Assembly: GCF_004765805.1 (NCBI RefSeq)
Contig: NZ_SBIU01000004.1
Coordinates: 186,001 to 250,000, forward strand
Source of the DNA: Halorussus halobius
Lineage (GTDB): Archaea > Halobacteriota > Halobacteria > Halobacteriales > Haladaptataceae
Direction: 5' to 3'
Length of the DNA: 64,000 bases
This document shows, piece after piece, positions 52,665-61,650 of the stretch (positions within the stretch are counted from its first letter, which is position 1; each line of letters begins with the position of its first letter). Under the pieces are notes generated by a model that saw nothing but the letters and a program-made list of their open reading frames with translations, was not told where the DNA came from and ran no database searches. Made by a program: the position numbers and the translations under genes.

Positions 52665-53207
52665 TCAGTCCGACTCGACGGTCGCGACCGTGGTCGTGGC
52701 GTCCATCGCCTCGTGGACCACCTCGACGGTCCCGGGCAGGCGTCCCTCGAAGGTGGCGGTGACCTCGTAGTCGATCTCCGTGACGCACTCGGCACACGCC
52801 TCCGACCCCTCCGCCCTGGTCGAGACGACGGTCAAAGCGAGCGCGTCGGCCTCGGCGTCGTAGCTCGCGTCTTCGAGTTCCGCGACGTAACAGGCGTCCG
52901 AGCCCGCGATGGTTCCCGCGACGTCGACCGCGAGGTCGGCCGCGCGGAACGCGACCTCGGCCTCGTTGGCGGGCTGACCACAGTCCGAGTCGACGACGTC
53001 GAGCGACGCGTCGGTCAGCGTCGCGGCCCCGGTCGCCGCGGTGGTCGATTCGCCGGTCGTCCCGGACGCTCGCTCCGTCTCGGTCGAGTCCCCGGCCGTC
53101 GTCTCCCCCACCTCGTCGGCGGCGTCCCGGTACTCGCCCAGACAGCCCGCGAACGCGGCGGTTCCCATCGCGACACCCGCGGACGCGAGCAGTTCGCGTC
53201 GGTCCAT
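52665..53207 (-). CDS. Tat lipoprotein of unknown function
   Basis: A 180-residue lipoprotein from MDRRELLASAGVAMGTAAFA with lipobox AGC, then a Thr/Ser/Glu spacer. The mature domain has four Cys (SDCGQP, DACYVAEL, SEACAECVTE), possibly two disulfides, and a beta-rich end. It is convergent with tupC, one base between stops. I recognise no family. Confidence 0.72.
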   Translation of the reverse strand: MDRRELLASAGVAMGTAAFAGCLGEYRDAADEVGETTAGDSTETERASGTTGESTTAATGAATLTDASLDVVDSDCGQPANEAEVAFRAADLAVDVAGTIAGSDACYVAELEDASYDAEADALALTVVSTRAEGSEACAECVTEIDYEVTATFEGRLPGTVEVVHEAMDATTTVATVESD

Positions 53208-53337
53208 ACCGGGACTCACGACGCCCTCTTTCAAAACAGTCACGGAGAGAAAAATAGTCGTTTGAGTTTGAGTCGCTATCCCACGCCGGTACGCAGACCG
53301 TAACCCCTATTAGTGGAACCGGCCAAGGGTGAGTCGA

Positions 53338-53410
53338 GTCCTGATAGGGTAGTGGACTATCCTCTTGGCTTGCGGAGCCAGGGACCGGAGTTCAAATCTC
53401 CGTCAGGACG
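53338..53410 (+). tRNA. tRNA-Arg (anticodon GCG)
   Basis: A 73-base cloverleaf: acceptor GTCCTGA pairs with TCAGGAC; the T arm is CGGAG-TTCAAAT-CTCCG; the anticodon stem TTGGC/GCCAG closes the loop TTGCGGA, giving anticodon GCG for Arg codons CGC/CGU. A discriminator G follows and CCA is not encoded. The gene stands alone, and a fragment of its 3' end recurs 250 bases downstream. Confidence 0.92.
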
Positions 53411-53577
53411 TTCATTCCTTTCGACGGCTCCGCTTCGCTCAGCCGTCGCTGCGTCGTTCACGTCCTGCCGTGCCCCCGCTCACTTCGTTCGCGGGGACTC
53501 CGTCCGGCCGTTTTCACGGAGTTCGTCCGCGAGAACCCTCTGTGGCTCTCGCACCCCTGCGTCGCGGAAACGCCACT

Positions 53578-53589
53578 ACGGAGATTTGA
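53578..53589 (-). repeat. Inverted 12-base copy of the tRNA-Arg T-arm sequence
   Basis: ACGGAGATTTGA is the reverse complement of TCAAATCTCCGT in the tRNA. It lies between the tRNA and its displaced duplicate. Confidence 0.5.
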
Positions 53590-53638
53590 GCAGGAAGTCG
53601 CAGCCCGGCCGAAGGCCGCACGCCCGGACCGGCTTCAC

Positions 53639-53662
53639 GAGTTCAAATCCCCGTCAGGACGT
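53639..53662 (+). repeat. Displaced duplicate of the tRNA-Arg 3' end (possible att site)
   Basis: This segment matches tRNA positions 53388-53411 with a single T-to-C change in the T stem (GAGTTCAAATCCCCGTCAGG against GAGTTCAAATCTCCGTCAGG). Integrases that target tRNA genes leave exactly such 3' duplicates. Confidence 0.7.
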
Positions 53663-53981
53663 CTCTGCGTAGCGCACCGACGACCAGCGTGGCGAGGCGG
53701 CTGGACGAGTGCGGGCGCGGTGCGGTTTCTCCTCTGTAGAGAGCGAAGCGAGCTCGTTCGCGACGGCGGTGAACGCGTCGGGGGAAGCTAGCTACTGCCT
53801 CGACTGATGAGAACCGCGACCGCGAGCCGCACGCCTCCCAGCCTCCTCGCTCACGTTCGTTCGCGCGCCGGATTCGGAATCCGGGCGCAAACCCGGCGTT
53901 CGGGACGAACGCGACGAGCGAGAACCGGTGGCGACGAACCGGGAGGCTTAGCACGCCGACCCCCGAACCACCGGACCAGAG

Positions 53982-55271
53982 ATGCTCACCATCCGGAACG
54001 CGACGCTGGCCGACGGCCGAACCGTGGACGTGCGCGTGGACACGTCCGCCGGGCGCATCGCGGCCGTCGGCTCGACGCTCACCCACTCGGGCGACTCGAT
54101 AGACGCCACGGGAAAGCTCCTCCTGCCGGGGATGATAGACGCCCACGTCCACTTCCGCGAGCCCGGCTTCGCCCACAAGGAGACGTGGGCGTCGGGGAGC
54201 AAGTCGGCGGTCGCCGGCGGCGTCACCACCGTCGTCGACCAGCCCAACACCGACCCGCCGACCGTCGACGGCGACAGCTTCGACCGGAAGGCCGACCTCG
54301 CGGCCGACTCGTACGTCGACTACGGCATCAACGGCGGGGTCACGTCCGACTGGGAGCCCGAGGAACTGTTCGACCGCCCGATACTCGCGCTCGGCGAGGT
54401 GTTCCTCGCGGACTCGACCGGCGACATGGGCATCGACGAGGGGCTGTTCCGCGAGGCGGTCGCGGCCGCCTCGGACAACTACCGGGTCGTGACGGTCCAC
54501 GCCGAGGACGCCGACCTGTTCGACGAAGCCGCCACGGACCGGGCCGGAGACGACTACGACGCGTGGAGCGCCTACCGGACCGCCGAGGCCGAGGTCGCGG
54601 CGGTCGAGCGCGCGGTCGAGATCGGCGCGGACCTCGACGCGCGAATCCACGTCGCCCACACCAGCACGCCCGAGGGCGTCGACGCCGCGGCCGAGGGCGG
54701 CGCGACCTGCGAGGTGACGCCCCACCACCTGTTCCTGTCCCGGGAGGACTACGACGACCTGGGCACCTTCGGGCGGATGAACCCGCCGCTCCGGAGCGAG
54801 GCGCGCCGCGAGGCCCTCTTCGAGCGCGTGGCCGACGGCACGGTCGACGTGGTCGCGACCGACCACGCCCCTCACACTCGCGAGGAGAAAGACGCCGGCA
54901 TCTGGGACGCACCGAGCGGCGTTCCGGGCGTCGAGACCGCCCTGCCCCTACTGCTCGAGCAGGCCCGACAGGGCGCGCTGAGCTACGAGCGCGTCCGGGA
55001 CCTCACGGCCGCTAACCCAGCCGACGTGTTCGGCCTGACCCGCAAGGGCCGGGTCGAGCAGGGGCTGATGGCCGACCTCGTGCTGGTCGACCCCGACGAG
55101 TCCCGCGAGATTCGCGGCGAGGACCGCCACTCGAACTGTGACTGGACGCCCTTCGAGGGCATGCAGGGCGTGTTCCCCGAACGCACGATAGTTCGCGGGC
55201 GTGTCGTCTACGAGCGCGGCGAGGACGGCGAGCGCTTCGGGGAGCCGGTCGGCCAGAACGTGCGGGGCTGA
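53982..55271 (+). CDS. pyrC: Dihydroorotase
   Basis: A 429-residue amidohydrolase of pyrimidine synthesis, interconverting carbamoyl-aspartate and dihydroorotate. Metal and substrate motifs: LPGMIDAHVHFREPGFAHKE (His55, His57), VTVHAEDADLFDEA, HVAHTSTPEGVDAAA, CEVTPHHLFLSREDY, and DVVATDHAPHTREEKD with the catalytic Asp. The C-terminal part returns to the small beta domain (FPERTIVRGRVVYERGEDGE). It is monocistronic. The start at 53982 matches the family N terminus (MLTIRNATLADGR). Confidence 0.94.
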   Translation: MLTIRNATLADGRTVDVRVDTSAGRIAAVGSTLTHSGDSIDATGKLLLPGMIDAHVHFREPGFAHKETWASGSKSAVAGGVTTVVDQPNTDPPTVDGDSFDRKADLAADSYVDYGINGGVTSDWEPEELFDRPILALGEVFLADSTGDMGIDEGLFREAVAAASDNYRVVTVHAEDADLFDEAATDRAGDDYDAWSAYRTAEAEVAAVERAVEIGADLDARIHVAHTSTPEGVDAAAEGGATCEVTPHHLFLSREDYDDLGTFGRMNPPLRSEARREALFERVADGTVDVVATDHAPHTREEKDAGIWDAPSGVPGVETALPLLLEQARQGALSYERVRDLTAANPADVFGLTRKGRVEQGLMADLVLVDPDESREIRGEDRHSNCDWTPFEGMQGVFPERTIVRGRVVYERGEDGERFGEPVGQNVRG

Positions 55272-55619
55272 GGGCGTTCGGACCCCGAGAGACGGTCGGC
55301 TATCGAGCGAATCCGACACTCGCCAAGCGAACGCCCGCCGACGTGCCGACTTTCTGGCCGTTTGAACTGCTTTCTGAAGGATAGAAAGACGGTCGTGGCG
55401 TTCTCTAGAGCGGAATTGAATATATTGCCCGAAGAGCGGCAGTTATGTGTGAACATCCCATACGAAGTATCGTCGGCGAACCGCCGCCGACTGTGGTATC
55501 GTCCGCCGAACGCACCTGGCCACCGGCCAGAACCGGGTACTCGTCCGTAACCGCGAGGTCACTTACCCACATTCCTCGCGCTTTCGAGGCCGACGACCGG
55601 CCGACGGTGCGGTGCTGGC
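55272..55619. other. Intergenic region with a TATA-like tract but no convincing gene
   Basis: 348 bases. TTGAATATATTG at 55416-55427 is a good TATA-like tract facing right. The ORF it would serve (ATG at 55445) soon becomes Arg-rich shadow of the gene on the other strand. A 55-residue minus-strand ORF also exists here without coding character. An untranslated RNA cannot be excluded. Confidence 0.4.
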
Positions 55620-55964
55620 TCAGACGAGTCCGCCGACCGCCACGGTCGCGACGCTCGCGCCTACCATGCCGCCAGCGCCGATGCTCCCCAGAACGACCAT
55701 CGCCTGCCGGGAGTCGGCCTCGGACCAATCCGACCCGCCGCCGAGATGCTTCTGGACGTTCTCGACGCCGTCGCCGGCGAACACCGACCCCGACCAGCCG
55801 AGCAGCGAGAAACCGAACACCAGCGCCGCGACCGCGAACACCGTCTCGCTGGCGAATCCGACCGACTCGCCGGCGACCACGATTACCGGGACCGCGACGC
55901 CGGCCGCGAGTGCGCCGACGAGGAGCGCGCGCCCGACGAGGCGACCGCGTTCGCGGCGCTCCAT
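55620..55964 (-). CDS. Haloarchaeal membrane protein (DUF7268-like)
   Basis: A 114-residue protein with three hydrophobic helices. A conserved acidic loop GDGVENVQKHLGGGSDWSEA (then DSRQAMVVLGSIGAGG) matches a small haloarchaeal family I recall as DUF7268. It lies three bases downstream of the dipeptide-type permease on the same strand and is probably in the same transcript. Its role in the transporter, if any, is unknown. Confidence 0.72.
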   Translation of the reverse strand: MERRERGRLVGRALLVGALAAGVAVPVIVVAGESVGFASETVFAVAALVFGFSLLGWSGSVFAGDGVENVQKHLGGGSDWSEADSRQAMVVLGSIGAGGMVGASVATVAVGGLV

Positions 55965-55967
55965 GGG

Positions 55968-56927
55968 TCAGTCGACCGTCTCGCGCATCCGGGGGTCGAG
56001 CGCGTCGCGCATCCCGTCGCCCAGCAGGTTGAACCCGAGGACGGTGATGGCGAGGAACAGGCCGGGGAAAACGGACCACCACCAGTCGCCGGTGAGCAGC
56101 CCCGTGTCCACGCCGTTGGCGAGCATCAGACCCCACGATGGCGTCCCGGCCTCCGCCCCGAAGCCGAGGAACGACAGCGCCGCGATGTCGATGATGGCCA
56201 GCCCGAAGTTGAGCGTCGACTGGACCGTGATGGGCGCGAGGCAGTTGGGCAGGATGTGCCGAACGATGATGCGTGGGTCTTTCGCGCCGAGCGCCTCGGT
56301 GGCCTCGATGTACTCGTCCTCGAGCACCTTCAGCGCCGCCCCGCGAACGACGCGGGCGAACCGAGGCGTGTACACCAGCGTCAGCGCGATGACCACCTTC
56401 CAGAGCCCGGTGCCGAAGATGGCGACCAGCGCGAGCGCCAGCAGGAGGCTCGGGAACGACAGCAACACGTCCATCGTCCGCATGATGACGTTGTCGGTGA
56501 CGTCGCCGTAGTAGGCCGCCAGAATCCCGAGGCCCACGCCCAGCACGGTCGAGGCCCCGACCGTGATGGTGCCGTACTTGAGCGCGATCCACGCGCCGTA
56601 GAGGACGCGGGTGAAGATGTCCCGCGACTGGATGTCGGTCCCGAACGGGTAGGCCCACGTCCCGTAGTCGGTCACGACCTGCCCCTCCTTCGGGCCCAGC
56701 CAGCTCGGCGGCGCGACGTTGGGGTTCGTGCCGATCTGGCTGGCCGTGACCGACTGGAGGTCGATGAACAGCCGGGCGTACAGGCCGACGACCAGTACGC
56801 CGAATATCATCGCCAGCCCGGCGACGGCGAGGCGGTTCGACAGCAGTTCCGAGAGGAACGGCGAGGCCCGGAGCCGTTCGAGCGCGCCGCGATTCCCCAC
56901 GTCCTCGGTCTCGGTTTGCGTGCTCAT
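55968..56927 (-). CDS. Dipeptide/oligopeptide-type ABC transporter permease (DppC-like)
   Basis: A 319-residue permease. A cytoplasmic N terminus is followed by a first helix (LAVAGLMIFGVLVVGLYAR-like region) and a periplasmic-side loop with GTDIQSRDIFTRVLYGAWIA, the family marker. The EAA loop is EATEALGAKDPRIIVRHILP, followed by PSWGLMLANGVDTGLLTGDW. It pairs with the DppB-like protein; the genes overlap by four bases (ATGA). Substrates may be peptides, nickel or sugars in this family. Confidence 0.92.
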   Translation of the reverse strand: MSTQTETEDVGNRGALERLRASPFLSELLSNRLAVAGLAMIFGVLVVGLYARLFIDLQSVTASQIGTNPNVAPPSWLGPKEGQVVTDYGTWAYPFGTDIQSRDIFTRVLYGAWIALKYGTITVGASTVLGVGLGILAAYYGDVTDNVIMRTMDVLLSFPSLLLALALVAIFGTGLWKVVIALTLVYTPRFARVVRGAALKVLEDEYIEATEALGAKDPRIIVRHILPNCLAPITVQSTLNFGLAIIDIAALSFLGFGAEAGTPSWGLMLANGVDTGLLTGDWWWSVFPGLFLAITVLGFNLLGDGMRDALDPRMRETVD

Positions 56928-57937
56928 TGTTGGATTCTCGGGTCGAGGTACGAGTAGGTGATGTCCACCACGAGGTTCACCATGGTAAACAGGAACGCGA
57001 ACGTCAGCACGGTGCCCTGCACGATGGGGTAGTCGCCGACCTGGATGGCCTCGACCAGCATGACGCCGATGCCGGGGATGCCGAACACGGTCTCGGTCAG
57101 GACCGCGCCGCCCAGCAGCGTGCCGAACTGGATGCCGACGACGGTGATGACCGGGATGAGCGCGTTCCGGAACCCGTGTTTCAGCACGGTAATCTTCGAG
57201 CCCTGCCCCTTGGCGCGGGCGGTCCGCATGTAGTCCTGCCTGATGACCTCCAGCATCGACGACCGCATCATCCGGGAGATGAGCGCCATCGAGTAGATGC
57301 CGATGACCAGCGACGGCAACAGCAGGTGCGTCGCCGCCGACTGGAACGCCGCGAAGTTGCCCTGAATCAGCGTGTCGAAGGTTATCACCCCGGTTATCGG
57401 CCGGATGCTGAACTCCGAGGCGATGCGACCGCTCGCGGGGAACCAGCCCAGCACCTGCGCGAACAGCAGAATGACCAGCGGACCGCTCCAGTAGATGGGG
57501 ACGCTGATGCCGGTCAGCGCGCCGATTCGGGTCAGGTGGTCGCTGATTGCGTCCTGCTTTATCGCGCCGAGCAGTCCGGCCGGGATGCCCAGCAGGATGC
57601 CGAACAACTGGCCGTAGATGGCCATCTCGAGCGTGACCGGGAGTTTGAACCGAAGTACCTCGGTGACCGGCTGGCCCTGCTGAATCTGGTAGGACTGCCC
57701 GAAGTCGAGCTGGACCGCCTCGACGAGGAATCGGCCGTACTGTACCCAGATAGGGTCGTTCAGGCCGAGTTCCGTGCGAATCTGTTGGACGAACTCCTCG
57801 GACGCCCGCTGGCCCGCGATGACCCGCGCGGGGTCGCCCGGCGAGAGGTGGAGGATGGCGAACACGAACGTCGCCACGCCGAACAGCACCGGAACGAGCA
57901 ACAGCAGGCGCTTGACGAGGAACCGCTTGGATATCAT
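56924..57937 (-). CDS. Dipeptide/oligopeptide-type ABC transporter permease (DppB-like)
   Basis: A 337-residue permease starting MISKRFLVKRLLLLVPVLFG. The hallmark N-terminal helix leads to LSPGDPARVIAGQRASEEFV and LDFGQSYQIQQGQPVTEVLR. The EAA loop RTARAKGQGSKITVLKHGFR and NALIPVITVVGIQFGTLLGG follow. An ATG six codons upstream (57955) is less likely. It overlaps the DppC-like gene by four bases and follows the substrate-binding protein gene. No ATPase genes follow in this operon. Confidence 0.92.
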   Translation of the reverse strand: MISKRFLVKRLLLLVPVLFGVATFVFAILHLSPGDPARVIAGQRASEEFVQQIRTELGLNDPIWVQYGRFLVEAVQLDFGQSYQIQQGQPVTEVLRFKLPVTLEMAIYGQLFGILLGIPAGLLGAIKQDAISDHLTRIGALTGISVPIYWSGPLVILLFAQVLGWFPASGRIASEFSIRPITGVITFDTLIQGNFAAFQSAATHLLLPSLVIGIYSMALISRMMRSSMLEVIRQDYMRTARAKGQGSKITVLKHGFRNALIPVITVVGIQFGTLLGGAVLTETVFGIPGIGVMLVEAIQVGDYPIVQGTVLTFAFLFTMVNLVVDITYSYLDPRIQQ

Positions 57938-57997
57938 CGCTCGGTCTCCTGCCACCGGAATACGGTTTTCATCAAGGTCAAAGGTACGGCCGGGGCG

Positions 57998-59734
57998 TCA
58001 GTTCCGTAGCTCGACGAGGTTGAGGAACGGCCCCGCGATGGGCGCGATTTCGAACCCCTCGACGTGGCCCGCGACCCCTCGAAGCTCCATCGCGTGGTCC
58101 ATGGCGACCCACGGAGCCTCCTCGTGGAATATCTCGGCGGCCTGCTCGTAGCTGGGGGCGCGCTCGCTCTCCTCGTAGGTGGTCTGTGCCTCCTCGACGA
58201 GTTGCATGAACTCCGAGTTGGCCCACGCCGCCGCGTTCGACGTGTTGGGGTTGTCGTGGTCGTCGGGGTTTATCCAGTCCCTGTCCTCGGGCGGGTTCTC
58301 GACCTGCGGGTGGAGCAGCGCGTAGTAGAAGTTGTCCGGGTCCGCGTTGTCGGTCATCCACCCGAGGAAGCAGGCGTCGTGCTTGTACGTGTTCGTGTAT
58401 TCGAGGAACGGGTCGAACGTCTGCTGGTCGATGGTGACCGTGATGCCGACCTCGTTCAGGTTGGACTTGACCGTCTGGGCGGCCTGGACGGGCGAGGGGT
58501 TGTACGTCCGGGGATTCTGGAACGTCGCCAGCTCGAACTCGAACCCGTCGCCGTACCCCGCCTCCTCCAACAGCGACTGGGCCTGCTCGGGGTCGTGGGG
58601 ATACGGGTCGAGGTCGTCGTTGTACCCCATCACGCCCTCCGGGATGGGCTGGCTGGCCTGCGAGGCGATGCCCTGGAAGATGCTGTCGACGATGGCCTCG
58701 GTGTCGATAGCGTAGTTGACCGCTTGGCGGACCGCCTTCTCGCGGAACGGCTCGAACCGCGCCATGTTGAACGCCATGTAGCCGACGTTGATGCCGGGCA
58801 TCGAGACGAGTTCGGCCGAATCGGAGTTCTCGACGAGCTGGGACGACTGCGCGCCGAGTCCGTCGATGACGTCCGCACCGCCCGAGAGCAGCGTCTGGGC
58901 GCGCGAGGTGTTCTCGCCGACGACCGTGAACACGACCTCGTCGACGGTGGGCGTCTGGCCCCAGTAGTCGTCGTTGGCCGACAGCCGGACGCGCTGGTTG
59001 CCCTGGTCCCAGTTCTCGAACTGGAACGGTCCCGTCCCGACCGGGTTCTCGTTGAGGTCCGCGCCGTACTCCTCGATGGCCGCTTCCGAGTGGACCCGCA
59101 TGGCGAACATCGCGAGGTTGGGGACGATGGGCGCGTACGGACTGGCGAGCTGGAGTTCCAGCTCGTAGTCGCCGTTCTTGACGACCTCGTCGACGACGCC
59201 CAGCGAGTACGACCCGTAGACCGAGAGGTAGTCGTCGCCGGGGTAGTACTCGTACTCGCTGTCGAGGAATCGCCGGTACGTGGCCACGAAGTCGTCGGCG
59301 GTGAACTCCTCGCCGTCGTGGAACTGCACGCCCTCCCGGAGGGTCATGGTCACCGTGTCGCCGTCGACCTCGTACTCGGTCGCCAGTCCGGCCACGATGG
59401 ACGTCGTGCCCGGCTCGAACCGGACCAGGCCGTCGTATATCTGGTTGGTGACCTTCGCCACCTCCCCGCTGGTGGTCGCCTGGAAGTCGAGCGACCCCGA
59501 CGAACTCCCGCGAGCGTAGGTCAGGGTTCCGCCGCTCCCGGACTCGTCGTCGCTCTCCCCGGAGGTCCCCTCGCTACCGGCCGTCGTCTCGGTGGTCGCT
59601 TCGCCACCGCTCGTCGTCTCGGTCGTCGCCTCGTCCTGCCCGCCGCCGGCACAACCGGCCAGCGTGACGGCGGCCGCCGCACCGCCAGCCGCCTGCAGGA
59701 AGCTACGCCGCTCGAAACTGTCGTCTCCTGGCAT
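57998..59734 (-). CDS. Dipeptide-type ABC transporter substrate-binding lipoprotein
   Basis: A 578-residue family 5 binding protein. The Tat/lipobox leader RRSFLQAAGGAAAAVTLAGC is followed by a ~40-residue Thr/Glu/Gly spacer and then GTLTYARGSSSGSLDFQATT. Later blocks are LREGVQFHDGEEFTADDFVA and GTGPFQFENWDQGNQRVRLS, with a long C-terminal lobe. It is lipid-anchored outside and delivers solute to the DppBC-like permeases just downstream. It is clearly paralogous to the next gene upstream. An AT-rich ~100-base promoter region (59735-59830) precedes it. Confidence 0.92.
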   Translation of the reverse strand: MPGDDSFERRSFLQAAGGAAAAVTLAGCAGGGQDEATTETTSGGEATTETTAGSEGTSGESDDESGSGGTLTYARGSSSGSLDFQATTSGEVAKVTNQIYDGLVRFEPGTTSIVAGLATEYEVDGDTVTMTLREGVQFHDGEEFTADDFVATYRRFLDSEYEYYPGDDYLSVYGSYSLGVVDEVVKNGDYELELQLASPYAPIVPNLAMFAMRVHSEAAIEEYGADLNENPVGTGPFQFENWDQGNQRVRLSANDDYWGQTPTVDEVVFTVVGENTSRAQTLLSGGADVIDGLGAQSSQLVENSDSAELVSMPGINVGYMAFNMARFEPFREKAVRQAVNYAIDTEAIVDSIFQGIASQASQPIPEGVMGYNDDLDPYPHDPEQAQSLLEEAGYGDGFEFELATFQNPRTYNPSPVQAAQTVKSNLNEVGITVTIDQQTFDPFLEYTNTYKHDACFLGWMTDNADPDNFYYALLHPQVENPPEDRDWINPDDHDNPNTSNAAAWANSEFMQLVEEAQTTYEESERAPSYEQAAEIFHEEAPWVAMDHAMELRGVAGHVEGFEIAPIAGPFLNLVELRN

Positions 59735-59844
59735 AGAATATATTTCTACTACGTATCGTATAACTATTTTGGAGATAGATAGAGCAATAAGAAATCTAGT
59801 ATAGAAATACTATTAATACTATCTGTGAAATTTGTGGGGGCGGG
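59735..59844 (-). promoter_or_regulatory. AT-rich promoter region between the two binding-protein genes
   Basis: Read on the minus strand, it has TAGTATTAATAGTATTTCTA, then several further TATA-like tracts up to ATATATTCTATG at 59734. This suggests the downstream binding protein and permeases have their own promoter. Confidence 0.6.
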
Positions 59845-61650
59845 TCAGCCCTGTAGGCTGACGAGGTTCAGGAGCGGCCCGGAGATGGGCGCTATCTGGA
59901 ACCCGTCGACCCTGCCGGCCACACCCCGGAGCTCCTGGGCGTGGTCGATGAACACCCACGGCGCTTCGTCGTGGGCGAGCTGGCCGGCCTGCCGGTACAG
60001 TTCGGCCCGCCGGTCCTCGTCGAGGGTCGACTGGGCGTCCTCGACGAGTTCCATGAACTCCGTGTTGGCCCACGCCGCGCTGTTGGTCGTGTTGTACCCC
60101 TCCGTGTCGAAGCTCACCCAGTCCTGTCCGTCGGGCACGTCCTCGACCGAGATGCCGGGGTGCAACAGCGCGTAGTAGAAGTTGTCCGGGTCCGCGTTGT
60201 CGGTCATCCACCCGAGGAAACACGCGTCGTGTTGGCCCTGATTGGTGTATTCGAGGAAGGGGTTGAACGGCTGCTGGTTGACCGACACCGAGATGCCGAC
60301 CTCGTTCAGGTTCGACCGGACGGTCTGGGCCGCCTGGACGGGCGAGGGGTTGTACGTCCGGGGGTTCTGGAACGTCGCCAGCTCGAACTCGAACCCGTCG
60401 CCGTACCCTGCCTCTTCGAGCAGCGACTGGGCCTGCTCGGGGTCGTGCGGGTACGGGTCCAGCTCCTCGTTGTAACCTAACACCTGCTCGGGAATCGGTT
60501 GACTCGCCTGCACCGCGATGCCCTGGAAGATGTTGTTGACGATGGCTTCCGTGTCGATGGCGTAGCTGATGGCCTGCCGAACCGCCCGCTCGCGGAACGG
60601 CTCGAACCGCGCCATGTTGAACGCCATGTAGCCGACGTTGATGCCCTGGGTCTCGACCAGTTCGGCCGCGTCGGAGTTCGCCACTATCTGGGACGACTGC
60701 GCGCCGAGCCCGTCGATTATGTCCGCGCCGCCGGACACGAGCGTCTGGGCGCGCGACGTGTTCTCGCTGACCGCCGTGAACAACGCCTCGTCGACGGCCG
60801 GTCCCTCGCCCCAGTAGTCGTCGGTGGCCGACAGCCGGATGCGCTGGTTGCCCTGGTCCCAGTTCTCGAACGCGAACGCGCCCGTGCCGACCGGGTTCTG
60901 GCTGAGGTCGGTGCCGTACTCCTGTATCGCCTGCTCGGACAGCACGCTGGACGCGAACATCGCCAGGTTCCGCAGGAACGGCGCGTACTGCTGGCTGAGT
61001 TCGATGGTGAGACTGTACTGGTCGCCGCCCGCCCCGCCAGCCTGCGTCTCGGTGCCGGCCGCCGTCTCGGTCCCTTCGGTCGTGGTCCCTTGGTCGGCCA
61101 GCGCACCCTCCGTCGTGGTCGCACCGCCGTCGGCCGCGGCCGTCGTTCCGGCGTCGCCCGCCCCGCCCGGACTGACGCTCTCGACCCAGTTGCCCAGCGT
61201 GAACGGCCCGTACGCCGAGACGTAGTCGTCGCCCGGGTAGTACTCCGAGTCCGGGTTAGTGAACCGCTGGTAGGTCGCCACGAAGTCGTCGGCGGTGAAC
61301 TCCTCGCCGTTGTGGAACTGCACGCCCTCCCGGAGCGTGAGCGTGGCCGTGGTGCCCTCCAGCGAGTACTCGGTCGCCAGCCCGGCCTGGAGGCTGGTCT
61401 GGTTCGGCTCGAAGTCGATGAGCGTGTCGTACAGCTGGTTGATGACCTTCACGTCCTCGCCGCTCGTGGTGTTCTGCGGGTCGAGCGTCCCCGAGTCGTT
61501 CCCCCGGGCGTAGGTGACGGTCCCCCCTTCCTGCTGGACGTCCGCGGTCGCGCCCGCGTCGACGTACCCCGCGACCGAGGCCGACGCCGCCGCGCCGCCG
61601 GCCGCCTTCAGCAGGCTTCGCCTTGAAACGGATGTGTCGTTTGAAGTCAT
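59845..61650 (-). CDS. Second dipeptide-type substrate-binding protein, without lipobox Cys
   Basis: A 601-residue paralogue of the 57998-59734 protein, with the same order of blocks (TVTYARGNDSGTLDPQNTTS, LREGVQFHNGEEFTADDFVA, GTGAFAFENWDQGNQRIRLS) and a nearly identical C-terminal lobe. Differences: the Tat leader RRSLLKAAGGAAASASVAGY has Tyr where the lipobox Cys is expected. The N-terminal Thr-rich spacer is short. A ~50-residue Thr/Gly/Ala insert (about 160-212) lies in the middle of the first lobe. It may be released, or held by other means. Confidence 0.9.
   Translation of the reverse strand: MTSNDTSVSRRSLLKAAGGAAASASVAGYVDAGATADVQQEGGTVTYARGNDSGTLDPQNTTSGEDVKVINQLYDTLIDFEPNQTSLQAGLATEYSLEGTTATLTLREGVQFHNGEEFTADDFVATYQRFTNPDSEYYPGDDYVSAYGPFTLGNWVESVSPGGAGDAGTTAAADGGATTTEGALADQGTTTEGTETAAGTETQAGGAGGDQYSLTIELSQQYAPFLRNLAMFASSVLSEQAIQEYGTDLSQNPVGTGAFAFENWDQGNQRIRLSATDDYWGEGPAVDEALFTAVSENTSRAQTLVSGGADIIDGLGAQSSQIVANSDAAELVETQGINVGYMAFNMARFEPFRERAVRQAISYAIDTEAIVNNIFQGIAVQASQPIPEQVLGYNEELDPYPHDPEQAQSLLEEAGYGDGFEFELATFQNPRTYNPSPVQAAQTVRSNLNEVGISVSVNQQPFNPFLEYTNQGQHDACFLGWMTDNADPDNFYYALLHPGISVEDVPDGQDWVSFDTEGYNTTNSAAWANTEFMELVEDAQSTLDEDRRAELYRQAGQLAHDEAPWVFIDHAQELRGVAGRVDGFQIAPISGPLLNLVSLQG

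Larger units (their letters stand above)
53411..53981. other. Intergenic region after tRNA-Arg with an integration-scar signature
   Basis: 571 bases. It holds a 24-base near-exact copy of the tRNA 3' end (53639-53662) and a 12-base inverted copy of the T arm (53578-53589). GC-rich sequence near 53700-53930 resembles the dispersed CTCCCAGCCTCCTCGCTCAC element seen near 18090, including an AAGCTAGCTA next to it. No integrase or ORF with coding character remains. Confidence 0.65.

Noticed and set aside
53411..53640. Surviving integrase or cargo gene next to tRNA-Arg
   Set aside because: No open frame with coding character or integrase motif between the tRNA and its displaced 3' copy.
55445..55619. 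Plus-strand ORF starting MCEHPIRSIVGEPP behind a TATA-like tract
   Set aside because: After ~50 codons it becomes an Arg/Pro-rich shadow of the membrane protein on the opposite strand.
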